DNA of 33,393 nucleotides from assembly GCA_903864505.1 (NCBI GenBank), contig CAIPGC010000135.1, positions 1 to 33,393 of the forward strand, given 5' to 3'. The notes beneath the pieces were generated by a model. The model was given only the letters and a program-made list of their open reading frames with translations, searched no databases and was not told the DNA's origin. Every line of letters begins with the position of its first letter. Position 1 is the first letter of the stretch. This DNA comes from an uncultured beta proteobacterium (GTDB taxonomy: Bacteria > Pseudomonadota > Gammaproteobacteria > Burkholderiales > Burkholderiaceae_C). Below are positions 17,781-25,651 of this stretch, one piece after another. The position numbers and the translations under genes were made by a program.

Positions 17781-18326
17781 ATGTCCACCAACGCTGCCCT
17801 GCTTGTGATTGATGTTCAACAAGCGCTGTGCGAGGGCGAATATGCGGCCTTTGAAGCTCAGCCGATGATCGTGCGCATCAATACCCTGGCGAAGAAGGCG
17901 CGCGCTGCCAAAGCGCCCGTCATCTGGATTCACCACGAGGAGGCGGATGGACCGCTGCAGCACGGTGCACCGGGCTGGCAGTTGGCCCGGGGACTGAACA
18001 CCGCCACTGATGACATCCTGCTGCGCAAGACCACGCCCGATGCCTTTTTGCGCACCGGTCTGGAGCGGCTGCTCAAAACCCACCAGATCGAGACGTTGGT
18101 CATTTGCGGCCTGCAAACCGACTACTGTGTCGACACCAGTACGCGTCGCGCACTGGCGCTGGGGTACCCGGTGCTGCTGGTATCCGATGGCCACTCCACC
18201 GTGGCCAACGGTGTACTCAGCGCCGCGCAGATCATTGCCCACCACAACGCCACGCTCTCACGCATCGACAGCTTTGGTCCGCGGGCGCAACTCATGCCGG
18301 CGGTGGAAGTCAGTTTCGAGAAATAG
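17781..18326 (+). CDS. Isochorismatase-family cysteine hydrolase
   Basis: A 181-residue hydrolase with the family catalytic triad visible: D11 in LLVIDVQQAL, K83 in LLRKTTPDAF and C116 in CGLQTDYCVDTSTR. Family members hydrolyse amides or vinyl ethers (nicotinamide, N-carbamoyl compounds, isochorismate); the substrate cannot be fixed from sequence. The gene stands alone 47 bases after the SCO gene, with no partner to hint at a pathway, and is convergent with the tctC-like gene 15 bases away. Confidence 0.85.
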   Translation: MSTNAALLVIDVQQALCEGEYAAFEAQPMIVRINTLAKKARAAKAPVIWIHHEEADGPLQHGAPGWQLARGLNTATDDILLRKTTPDAFLRTGLERLLKTHQIETLVICGLQTDYCVDTSTRRALALGYPVLLVSDGHSTVANGVLSAAQIIAHHNATLSRIDSFGPRAQLMPAVEVSFEK

Positions 18327-18341
18327 CTCTCTGGGCGAGAA

Positions 18342-19334
18342 TCACTCCACCTTGATGCCCTGGCTAGCAATGATGCCGCCCAACATGGTGGTATCCGACT
18401 TGATCCGATTGGCCAGCCCCTCAGCCGTAGTGCCTGCCACCTGCCAGCCTTGCTGAAACATCTTCTGGCGCATTTCGGGTGTTCGGGCAATGTCGCTGAA
18501 TAGGGTTGCGAGTCGGTGTACCACCGGTTTGGGCAGACTGTTCGGTGCCGCCACACCGTTCCATATTTCGAGATTGAAGTCCTTCACGCCGGCCTCAGAA
18601 AAACTCGGCACGTCAGGCACGAGCGAACTGCGCACGCTGCCGGTAATGGCGATGGCGCGCAGCTTGCCCGCCCGAATCTGCGCCAAGGCCAGTGCCGGGG
18701 GCAGCAGGGCGAGTTGCAGGTCACCTGAAATCATGGCCGTCGCCACCTGCGGGTAGCCGGGGTAGGGTACGTGCATTGGTGCAATGCTGGTGCGGCTCTT
18801 GAGCAGCTCCATTCCCAGATGCCCCACCGTGCCTATGCCGGGCGTGCCGTAGTTCCATTTGTCGCCCGCCGCCCGCGCTGCCGCCAGGAACTCCTGTGCG
18901 GTGGAACCGGGTGAATGCACTGGCGCAGTCAGCACCAAGGGCGAGGTGCCAATCAGGCTGATCGGGGTCAGGTCCTTGAGCGGGTCGTACGCCAGTTTGG
19001 GGTTGAGCAGCTTGGCAATCGTCATGTTGCCGTTGATCATGAGCCCGATGGTGTGACCGTCGGTGGCTTTGGCAATGGCGTCGGCGGCGATGTTGCCTGC
19101 GGCGCCCACCTTGTTTTCCACAATCACCGGTTGGCCCAGCGCTTTTGAGAGGGGTTCGGCGAAGGCGCGGGCGGTCAGGTCGGGCGAAGAGCCGCCGGGA
19201 AAGCCGACGATGATGCGAACCGGTTTGGTCGGCCAATCGGCTTGGGGTTTGGTGCTTGTCTGGGCTGTAGCCCCCGTGAATACTGCGCAGGCAGCTATGA
19301 AAAATAAAGCAAATTTAAGTGCAAAGTGACGCAT
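18342..19334 (-). CDS. Tripartite tricarboxylate transporter binding protein (Bug/TctC)
   Basis: Periplasmic solute-binding protein of the Bug family, 330 residues. It has a Sec signal peptide ending near GATAQTS, then WPTKPVRIIVGFPGGSSPDLTAR and IVENKVGAAGNIAAD, both strong family signatures. No tctA or tctB membrane genes are in the window, so it is an orphan receptor as is common in Burkholderiales; the ligand is unknown. ATG 19334 has GGAG six bases upstream. The open frame upstream to 19427 runs through the rpoH terminator and is rejected. Confidence 0.9.
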   Translation of the reverse strand: MRHFALKFALFFIAACAVFTGATAQTSTKPQADWPTKPVRIIVGFPGGSSPDLTARAFAEPLSKALGQPVIVENKVGAAGNIAADAIAKATDGHTIGLMINGNMTIAKLLNPKLAYDPLKDLTPISLIGTSPLVLTAPVHSPGSTAQEFLAAARAAGDKWNYGTPGIGTVGHLGMELLKSRTSIAPMHVPYPGYPQVATAMISGDLQLALLPPALALAQIRAGKLRAIAITGSVRSSLVPDVPSFSEAGVKDFNLEIWNGVAAPNSLPKPVVHRLATLFSDIARTPEMRQKMFQQGWQVAGTTAEGLANRIKSDTTMLGGIIASQGIKVE

Positions 19335-19352
19335 TGAAAACTCCAGGGCAAC

Positions 19353-19384
19353 AAAAAACCCCTGAGGTGAGAGGCCAGCAGGGG
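19353..19384 (-). terminator. Rho-independent terminator of rpoH
   Basis: On the minus strand a perfect six-base stem CCCCTG/CAGGGG with a 14-base loop is followed directly by TTTTTT. It begins 46 bases past the rpoH stop and ends 18 bases before the tctC-like start, separating the two genes. Confidence 0.85.
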
Positions 19385-19430
19385 CATTGTCGCTCAGTCT
19401 CCGAGTCGTTTGGAACGTGGCAAGCAAGTG

Positions 19431-20372
19431 TCAGGCGTAAGCCGCCAGCGCCGACTTCATTTTCTTCATGGCAGCGACTTCAATCTGGCGAATCCGCTCG
19501 GCACTGACGCCGTATTCGGCGGCCAGGTCATGCAGGGTCATGCCTCCCGAGTTGTCGTCGTTCACCTTGAGCCAACGCTCTTCCACGATGCGGCGGCTGC
19601 GTGCGTCCAGGCTATCCAATGCCATCGCAATGCCGTCGGTGGCCAGCACATCGCGCTGGTGCGCTTCAATCATGGCCACTGGCTCATGGCTGCTATCGGT
19701 CAGATAGGCAATCGGTCCAAAGGCATCCTCACCATCTTCCGACGGGCTTGGGTCCAGCAGCACGTCTCCGCCGGAGAGTCGGGTCTCCATCTCGATCACC
19801 TCTTCGGGTTTTACCCGAAGTTCGCGTGCCATGGCATCGATCTGCTCAGGGTTCAACGTGTCACGGTGGGTGCCTGCATCCGCGGCAGCGTCGTCGCTCT
19901 TGAAGCGCTGCTTCATCGAGCGCAGGTTGAAGAAGAGCTTGCGCTGGGCCTTGGTCGTGGCCACCTTGACCATGCGCCAGTTTTTCAGGATGTACTCGTG
20001 GATTTCGGCCTTGATCCAGTGTAGCGCGTAGCTCACCAGACGAACACCCTGGTCCGGGTCAAAGCGCTTGACGGCCTTCATCAGTCCCACATTGCCTTCC
20101 TGGATCAGGTCCCCATGGGGCAGTCCATAACCCAGGTACTGGCGCGAAACCGATACCACCAGGCGTAAGTGAGAGAGCACTAACTTACCTGCTGCCTCCA
20201 GATCGTTCTCGTTTTTGAACTTACGCGCAAACTCCTGCTCTTCCTCCAGGGTGAGCATGGGCAGTCGGTTGGCGGCAGAGATATAGGAATCCAAATTGCC
20301 CAGCGGAGGCACCAGCGACCACGGGTTGGCTACCGTCAGGGCCGCGGTTGGGGCTGCAATTTGAAGTGTCAT
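19431..20372 (-). CDS. rpoH: Heat-shock sigma factor RpoH (sigma-32)
   Basis: Alternative sigma factor directing transcription of heat-shock genes. The 313-residue protein has sigma region 2 (HLRLVVSVSRQYLGYGLPHGDLIQ at about 68-91, DPDQGVRLVSYALHWIKAEI), the RpoH box QRKLFFNLR at 143-151 that marks this subfamily, and a region 4 helix-turn-helix (LHDLAAEYGVSAERIRQIE) near the end. ATG 20372 has AAGGAG seven bases upstream. A perfect CIRCE operator lies 30 bases before the start and a strong terminator follows, so it is a single-gene unit under likely HrcA control. Confidence 0.97.
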   Translation of the reverse strand: MTLQIAAPTAALTVANPWSLVPPLGNLDSYISAANRLPMLTLEEEQEFARKFKNENDLEAAGKLVLSHLRLVVSVSRQYLGYGLPHGDLIQEGNVGLMKAVKRFDPDQGVRLVSYALHWIKAEIHEYILKNWRMVKVATTKAQRKLFFNLRSMKQRFKSDDAAADAGTHRDTLNPEQIDAMARELRVKPEEVIEMETRLSGGDVLLDPSPSEDGEDAFGPIAYLTDSSHEPVAMIEAHQRDVLATDGIAMALDSLDARSRRIVEERWLKVNDDNSGGMTLHDLAAEYGVSAERIRQIEVAAMKKMKSALAAYA

Positions 20373-20402
20373 GCGAGAACTCCTTGTGTCATAGGCACTA
20401 TG

Positions 20403-20429
20403 TTAGCACTCTCTATGAGTGAGTGCTAA
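20403..20429. promoter_or_regulatory. CIRCE element (HrcA operator) of rpoH
   Basis: TTAGCACTC, a nine-base spacer, then GAGTGCTAA: an exact match to the CIRCE consensus. It lies immediately upstream of rpoH. HrcA control of rpoH through CIRCE is established for betaproteobacteria from comparative genomics. Confidence 0.95.
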
Positions 20430-20442
20430 TCAAAAAGTTCAA
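20412..20442 (-). promoter_or_regulatory. Tentative rpoH promoter overlapping CIRCE
   Basis: On the minus strand TTGAAC (20437-20442) could be a -35 box and TCATAG or CATAGA (20412-20418) a poor -10 box, at 18-19 bases spacing. The -10 would lie in the CIRCE spacer, so HrcA would block polymerase directly. Weak assignment by eye. Confidence 0.3.
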
Positions 20443-20663
20443 TCGGACCCATTGAGTGTTTGCATCCCGCCAGATTCGCGCTGGCTTTGTGAAACCTTTA
20501 ATCCGATCACCCCTACCATTGGTCTTGCCTGGTGTTGCCGTACCGCGATCAAGGAATTATGGTGTCTTCACGGTGCCCACAGATCCGTGCTGTGCGCTCA
20601 GTTGTGAATGAAGGCATTGCCGGCACTTAATTGCCCAGCGATTGCAAACTGGAGACCATCATC

Positions 20664-22220
20664 ATGGGCAAGCTCGCGTTAGTGCTCCCGCTGTTGGGTA
20701 TTGTGCTCGTGGCATCCTGCGGGGGCGGCGGTAGTGGTTGTGAAACATGTACCGACAAGACGGGGGCTCCGGTGATCAGCATCATCTCAGGTACGGTGCT
20801 TGATGTAAACAATTTGCCGGTTGCTGGAGTTGCCGTTAGCGCCTACTCTCACAACAACCACACGACCGAAACCGTAACCACTGACTCTAGCGGCAACTAC
20901 ACATTCACTGGCCTGGACGGGAACGATAATTCAAAGTACACCGCCGATTACGAGATCTATGCGCTCAAAAGCGGCCTAAGTTTCTATCCTTCAGTCCGCG
21001 ATGCCGCAGCGTTGATCAGTCGGTTCGATTTCAATGGGCTTTATCGAACCCTGATCCGATTTGTTCCGCCGCCTTCGCCAGTCTCGACCGGCAATAATTT
21101 CACTGCATACCGAGCAGGCGACAAGGTTGCGAGTTTGGCGCGCACGGGGCAAATCACCAGTTATGAGAGCGGCGACGACGGATCCGCAGTCAAGGGGGTA
21201 GCCTGGCCCAGTACCCGTTTTACCGATAACCTGAATGGCACAGTTACAGACCACCTGAGCGGGCTTGTTTGGCTGAAAGATGCGAATTGCAAAGGTTCAA
21301 TGAACTGGGCTGCTGCGGTGACCGTTGCCAATCAGCTTTCCAGCGGAACCTGTGGCCTGACCGATGGGTCCACCGCGGGGCAGTGGAGGATGCCCAACGT
21401 GAACGAACTGGAAAGCTTGATAGATGCCTCGCAATCCAGACCAGCCATTCCCGCAGGGTCGCCATTTATTAACGTCAATCTTGCCAATGCCTACTGGTCG
21501 TCCACGACTTACACAGCGCTGCCCTCGAATGCCATGGCGATTCGATTTGCTGATGGGCGATGGATCAACGGAATCGACGCCGGGGATGGCAGCTTCAACA
21601 ATAGCAAGACCGCATCCAGCAATGCCTTGTGGGCGCTGAAATCAGGCTTGGGCGGATTGATTCAAGTCTTGGCCACCGGTGTCTACGCCGCTGGGGTCGG
21701 ATCCTATGCCGACAATGGCGGAACCCCCGCAACACCGGGCGATGACGCAAGCCTGCAAAAAGGCGCACCATTAACTTCCCCGCGTTTCATCGACAAGGGA
21801 GACGGAACTTTGGTTGACACCGTAACCGGGCTTACCTGGTTGAAGAGGGCCAATTGCATTAGCGGGGGATGGGCCAACGTTCTCACCACCATCAACACAT
21901 TGGCAGGAGGGCAATGCGGCCTGACCGATGGGTCCACGTCAGGACAGTGGCGGTTGCCCAATAGAAGGGAAATGCTGAGTTTGTCGGACCGCGCGCCCAC
22001 ATTTCCCCAGGCCGACTACTTCAATGGGAAAGCGCAGGGAGGTGCCGGTCCGGTAACCGGCCCGGTTATCTTCGAGAATTTCATTGCCTTCAAATACTAC
22101 TGGACATCCACCACCGATGCCACTGATGCCACGCAGGCCTGGACCCTGTTCAGCTGTGATTTTGGTGTCTACAACGTGTCAAAAGGCGATACCCAGCAAT
22201 ACGCCCTGGCGGTGCGGTGA
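20664..22220 (+). CDS. Lipoprotein with two Lcl/DUF1566 domains
   Basis: A 518-residue predicted lipoprotein. The signal peptide ends in lipobox LVASC (C19), followed by a Gly-rich linker (CGGGGSGCETC). A carboxypeptidase-regulatory-like beta domain spans about 40-90 (ISGTVLDVNNLPVAGVAV, TDSSGNYTFTGL). Two Lcl/DUF1566 domains follow at about 190-325 and 375-517, each with T/VGLxWLKxANC, a GLTDGSTxGQWRxPN core and a Y-W-S/T-S-T-T strand. The repeats share a 20-base identical DNA stretch. Members of this family are surface or secreted glycan-binding proteins; here the role is unknown. The ATG at 20664 has GGAG nine bases upstream. It is divergent from rpoH and lower in GC than its neighbours by eye. 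Confidence 0.8.
   Translation: MGKLALVLPLLGIVLVASCGGGGSGCETCTDKTGAPVISIISGTVLDVNNLPVAGVAVSAYSHNNHTTETVTTDSSGNYTFTGLDGNDNSKYTADYEIYALKSGLSFYPSVRDAAALISRFDFNGLYRTLIRFVPPPSPVSTGNNFTAYRAGDKVASLARTGQITSYESGDDGSAVKGVAWPSTRFTDNLNGTVTDHLSGLVWLKDANCKGSMNWAAAVTVANQLSSGTCGLTDGSTAGQWRMPNVNELESLIDASQSRPAIPAGSPFINVNLANAYWSSTTYTALPSNAMAIRFADGRWINGIDAGDGSFNNSKTASSNALWALKSGLGGLIQVLATGVYAAGVGSYADNGGTPATPGDDASLQKGAPLTSPRFIDKGDGTLVDTVTGLTWLKRANCISGGWANVLTTINTLAGGQCGLTDGSTSGQWRLPNRREMLSLSDRAPTFPQADYFNGKAQGGAGPVTGPVIFENFIAFKYYWTSTTDATDATQAWTLFSCDFGVYNVSKGDTQQYALAVR
21354..21373 (+). repeat. Internal direct repeat, copy 1
   Basis: Twenty bases encoding GLTDGST in the first Lcl domain, identical to 21918-21937 in the second. 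It suggests intragenic domain duplication. Confidence 0.85.
21918..21937 (+). repeat. Internal direct repeat, copy 2
   Basis: Identical to 21354-21373; located 564 bases further on, in frame, within the second Lcl domain. Confidence 0.85.
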
Positions 22221-22330
22221 GGGACATGGGCCAGGTTGCGGGGTCAACCGATTCGAAAGACCACCGTCACGAGGGCATTCCACATTGAGACGGCGGTTGC
22301 CCAGTGCTCCTGCCCTTTAAGCCGGATACG

Positions 22331-24559
22331 CTAGCTAGCCATCACCGCATTAAACGTCGCGCTGGGGCGCATCACATCAATCACTTTTTGCTTGTCTGCC
22401 AGGAAGTAGCCGCCAATATCCACCGGCTTGCCCTGTACGGCCTTGAATTCATCGGTGATTTTTTTCTCGTTCTCGGCCAGCGATTTCGCGAGCGCAGCGA
22501 ATTTGTCCTGCAACTCCTTGTCTTGCGTCTGCGCAGCCAACTCCTGTGCCCAGTACATCGCCAGGTAGAACTGGCTGCCGCGGTTGTCCAACTGGCCGGT
22601 CTTGGGCGAGGGGCCCTTGTTGTTGTCCAGCAGTTTTCCAGTCGCGGCATCGAGTGTTTTGGCCAGAATTTTGGCTTTCTCGTTGCCAGTCTTGATGCCC
22701 AAATCTTCCAGACTGACTGCCAGCGCCAGGAATTCACCCAGCGAATCCCAGCGCAGGTGGTTTTCTTCCACCAGTTGCTGCACGTGCTTGGGTGCCGAGC
22801 CGCCCGCGCCGGTTTCGTACATGCCGCCGCCTGCCATCAGCGGCACGATGGACAGCATCTTGGCGCTGGTGCCCAGTTCCATGATGGGGAACAGGTCGGT
22901 CAGGTAGTCGCGCAGGATGTTGCCTGTCACCGAGATGGTATCGAGGCCACGGATAACGCGTTCCATGGAGTAGCGAATGGCGCGCACTTGCGACATGATC
23001 TGGATGTCCAGACCGGTCGTGTCATGATCGAGCAGATAGACCTTGACCTTCTTGATCAGCTCGGCTTCGTGTGGACGGTAGGGGTCGAGCCAGAACACTG
23101 CCGGCATGCCGGAGTTGCGGGCGCGCGTCACGGCCAGTTTGACCCAGTCGCGGATGGCGGCGTCCTTGGCCTGGCACATGCGGAAGATGTCGCCCTCCTC
23201 CACGTTTTGCGACAGCAGCACTTCGCCGGTGGCCAGATCGGTGATATTGGCCACGCCGTCCTCCGAAATTTCGAAGGTCTTGTCGTGCGAGCCGTACTCT
23301 TCGGCCTGCTGGGCCATCAGGCCGACATTGGGCACGGTGCCCATGGTCTTGGGATCGAAGTTGCCGTTCCACTTGCAGAAGTTAATCATCTCCTGGTAGA
23401 TGCGGGCAAAGGTGCTTTCTGGCATCACTGCCTTGACATCCTTGAGGCGCCCGTCGGCCCCCCACATCTTGCCTCCGTTGCGAATCATGGCCGGCATCGA
23501 CGCATCCACAATGATGTCATTGGGCGAATGGAAGTTCGTGATGCCCTTGGCCGAGTCGACCATCGCCAGTTCCGGTCGGTGCTCGTGGCAGGCGTGCAGG
23601 TCTGCAATGATTTCCTCGCGCTGCGACTGTGGCAGGGTGGCAATCTTGTCGTACAGGTTGATCATGCCGTTGTTGACATTCACGCCCAATTCTTCAAACA
23701 GCTTGGCGTGTTTCTCAAAAGCATCCTTGTAGAAGATGCGCACGCAGTGACCGAACACGATGGGGTGCGATACCTTCATCATGGTGGCCTTCACGTGCAG
23801 GGAGAACATGACGCCGGTCTTGTGCGCGTCTTCAATTTCCTTTTCGTAGAACGCCAGCAGTGCCTTCTTGCTCATGAACATGCTGTCGATCACTTCGCCG
23901 TCCTTGAGCGACACCTTCGGTTTGAGCACAATGGCCTTGCCGCTCTTGGTGATCAACTCCATCTTAACGTCACGCGCTTTGTCCAGTGTCATGGATTTTT
24001 CACCATGGTAGAAGTCACCATGGTGCATGTGCGACACGTGGGAGCGCGATGCCTGGCTCCAATCGGCCATGGAATGGGGGTGCTTGCGGGCGTAGGCCTT
24101 GACGGCGTTGGGCGCTCGCCGGTCCGAATTGCCTTCGCGCAGCACAGGATTGACGGCACTGCCGATGCACCGCGAATAGCGCGTGCGCACGGCCTTGTCG
24201 GCATCGGTTTTCGGATCTTCCGGGTAGTCGGGTACGGCGTAGCCCTTGGACTGGAGTTCCTTGATGCATGCCATCAACTGACCCACAGAAGCGCTGATAT
24301 TGGGTAGCTTGATGATGTTGGTTTCGGGCAAATGGGTCAGACGGCCTAACTCTGCCAGATTGTCTGGCACCTTCTGCGCTTCGGTCAGGAAGTCGGGAAA
24401 CTCGCCCAGTACTCTGGCTGCTACCGAGATGTCGCACTCGGCCACATTCACCCCAGCTGGTGCTGCGAACTTGCGAATCACGGGCAGGAACGCACACGTT
24501 GCCAGAAACGGTGCTTCGTCGGTAAGGGTGTAAATAATTTTGGATGTTTCGGTCGCCAT
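22331..24559 (-). CDS. icd: Isocitrate dehydrogenase, NADP-dependent, monomeric type
   Basis: Tricarboxylic-acid-cycle enzyme converting isocitrate to 2-oxoglutarate and CO2 with NADP. The 742 residues match the monomeric IDH family, unrelated in length to the 45-kDa dimeric enzyme. Recognisable segments are [20 protein letters not shown] at the N-terminus, the [18 protein letters not shown] region, [15 protein letters not shown], and [20 protein letters not shown]. The ATG at 24559 is chosen over the longer frame to 24610 because GAGG lies six bases upstream and the family begins near here. An exact FNR-type palindrome lies 85 bases upstream. Confidence 0.96.
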   Translation of the reverse strand: MATETSKIIYTLTDEAPFLATCAFLPVIRKFAAPAGVNVAECDISVAARVLGEFPDFLTEAQKVPDNLAELGRLTHLPETNIIKLPNISASVGQLMACIKELQSKGYAVPDYPEDPKTDADKAVRTRYSRCIGSAVNPVLREGNSDRRAPNAVKAYARKHPHSMADWSQASRSHVSHMHHGDFYHGEKSMTLDKARDVKMELITKSGKAIVLKPKVSLKDGEVIDSMFMSKKALLAFYEKEIEDAHKTGVMFSLHVKATMMKVSHPIVFGHCVRIFYKDAFEKHAKLFEELGVNVNNGMINLYDKIATLPQSQREEIIADLHACHEHRPELAMVDSAKGITNFHSPNDIIVDASMPAMIRNGGKMWGADGRLKDVKAVMPESTFARIYQEMINFCKWNGNFDPKTMGTVPNVGLMAQQAEEYGSHDKTFEISEDGVANITDLATGEVLLSQNVEEGDIFRMCQAKDAAIRDWVKLAVTRARNSGMPAVFWLDPYRPHEAELIKKVKVYLLDHDTTGLDIQIMSQVRAIRYSMERVIRGLDTISVTGNILRDYLTDLFPIMELGTSAKMLSIVPLMAGGGMYETGAGGSAPKHVQQLVEENHLRWDSLGEFLALAVSLEDLGIKTGNEKAKILAKTLDAATGKLLDNNKGPSPKTGQLDNRGSQFYLAMYWAQELAAQTQDKELQDKFAALAKSLAENEKKITDEFKAVQGKPVDIGGYFLADKQKVIDVMRPSATFNAVMAS

Positions 24560-24595
24560 GACGTTCCTCTTTCTAATTTGGTTGGTCAACGCGTG

Positions 24596-24601
24596 ACTGT
24601 A
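24596..24601 (-). promoter_or_regulatory. Tentative icd -10 box
   Basis: Minus-strand TACAGT lies 36 bases before the icd start. With initiation near 24589 the FNR-type box would be centred about 62 bases upstream, a known class I activator position. No convincing -35 box is seen, which would fit an activator-dependent promoter. Speculative. Confidence 0.25.
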
Positions 24602-24644
24602 TTCGACCACGGCGGCGCTGGTGAGCTTTGGCTACGAAAAAAGC

Positions 24645-24658
24645 TTGATTGACATCAA
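24645..24658. promoter_or_regulatory. FNR/ANR-type box upstream of icd
   Basis: TTGATTGACATCAA is an exact match to the palindrome TTGATnnnnATCAA recognised by FNR/ANR regulators. It lies in the 164-base gap between the DTW gene and icd, both on the minus strand, so icd is the probable target. Confidence 0.7.
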
Positions 24659-24668
24659 AGAACTCGCA

Positions 24669-24693
24669 AACCCGGTTCAGTTGGGTCCGGGTT
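24669..24693 (-). terminator. Possible weak terminator after the DTW gene
   Basis: A perfect seven-base inverted repeat AACCCGG/CCGGGTT with an 11-base loop, 31 bases past the DTW-gene stop. Only a short T stretch follows on the minus strand, so termination is uncertain; it could equally be a plain hairpin. Confidence 0.35.
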
Positions 24694-24723
24694 CCGTACT
24701 TCTGGTCGTCTTTTCGCCCCCTC

Positions 24724-25452
24724 TTACCTGAACCGTCCAGGCCCGGATAGGGTTCGCAGGCGCTGATGCGCCGTGTCTTCAAAATCCGGTGGAACCGATT
24801 GCTTGGCATTGAGGTAGTGGCCCGTGAACACATCCAGATAGGTTTCCAGCGTGTCGGCGGCATGCTGCTCGCCAGCCAGCGAAAGGCAGAGTGCTCCCAC
24901 CTCAGAAGTGCACAGATGGTCATCGCGTTTGGAGCGACGCAGGCGGTAGCGAGAGATCTGTTCTGGATGCAGGCTAAGCACCGGAAAGGAACTGAGGTAC
25001 GGACTCTTGCGAAGCATCTTGCATGCCTCTGGCCAGGTGGCGTCGAGCAGTATGAAGAGCGGGCGCTTGACCGGATGCGTCTTTACTTCAGTGACTACAC
25101 GTTCAGCAGCCACAAACTCTGCCGGGAACACCACATACGGTGCCCACTGCGGATCGGCCAGCAGCCTCAGCAAGGCAGGATCGACCTGCGTGCGAGCCCA
25201 GCCAAAGGCGAAGGTGTCGGCAACGACATCGGCAATTAACCAGCCCGTGTTGGTAGGCTTGAGCGGTTCAATGTCGCTCATGATCAGGCACATGCCGGCC
25301 TGCGTTGGCACCTCGGGGCGCAGGGCGCACAGGCAATGGCTGAAGATCACGCGGCAATGGGGGCAGCGGGGTGCACGTGAACCGCGGGTGATAAAGGGCT
25401 TGGCACCACGATCCATGCGCATCTGGCGCAGACGCTCGACGGCATGGGTCAT
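24724..25452 (-). CDS. DTW-domain protein (tRNA-uridine aminocarboxypropyltransferase-like)
   Basis: DTW-domain proteins of the TapT (YfiP) type transfer the 3-amino-3-carboxypropyl group of SAM to uridine 47 of tRNA. The 242-residue protein has an N-terminal cysteine cluster (CPHC, then CLC) that probably binds zinc, the motif LFILLDATWPEACKM carrying the D-x-T-W form of the signature, and a C-terminal YRLRRSKRDDHLCTSE segment typical of the family. Start is uncertain: ATG 25452 (MTHAVERLRQM) is reported, TTG 25509 gives 19 extra residues. Neither has a clear ribosome site. Confidence 0.8.
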   Translation of the reverse strand: MTHAVERLRQMRMDRGAKPFITRGSRAPRCPHCRVIFSHCLCALRPEVPTQAGMCLIMSDIEPLKPTNTGWLIADVVADTFAFGWARTQVDPALLRLLADPQWAPYVVFPAEFVAAERVVTEVKTHPVKRPLFILLDATWPEACKMLRKSPYLSSFPVLSLHPEQISRYRLRRSKRDDHLCTSEVGALCLSLAGEQHAADTLETYLDVFTGHYLNAKQSVPPDFEDTAHQRLRTLSGPGRFR

Positions 25453-25651
25453 GCTGTGCGGTGCAGGGGTCTGCTGCGTTGGCTTGCTCTCGGGCGGTGG
25501 AAAGACCAATGGTGGAACATGTTTTGGAGGTGGCGGATTGGAAAGAGCAACTGCCTGTGATCGTAACCCGGCAGTCGAACTATGATTGCTTTAACTGGCT
25601 ACCCGAACAGGCAGACCAGCGTAAACAACTTTATTGTTGGGGAAGTTCAGC

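Noticed and set aside
22221-22330. Search for a terminator between the convergent lipoprotein and icd genes
   Set aside because: No stem with a following T run was seen in these 110 bases.
22304-24307. A 667-codon open frame on the plus strand
   Set aside because: It is fully antisense to monomeric icd, its translation resembles no family, and high-GC codon bias explains such shadows.
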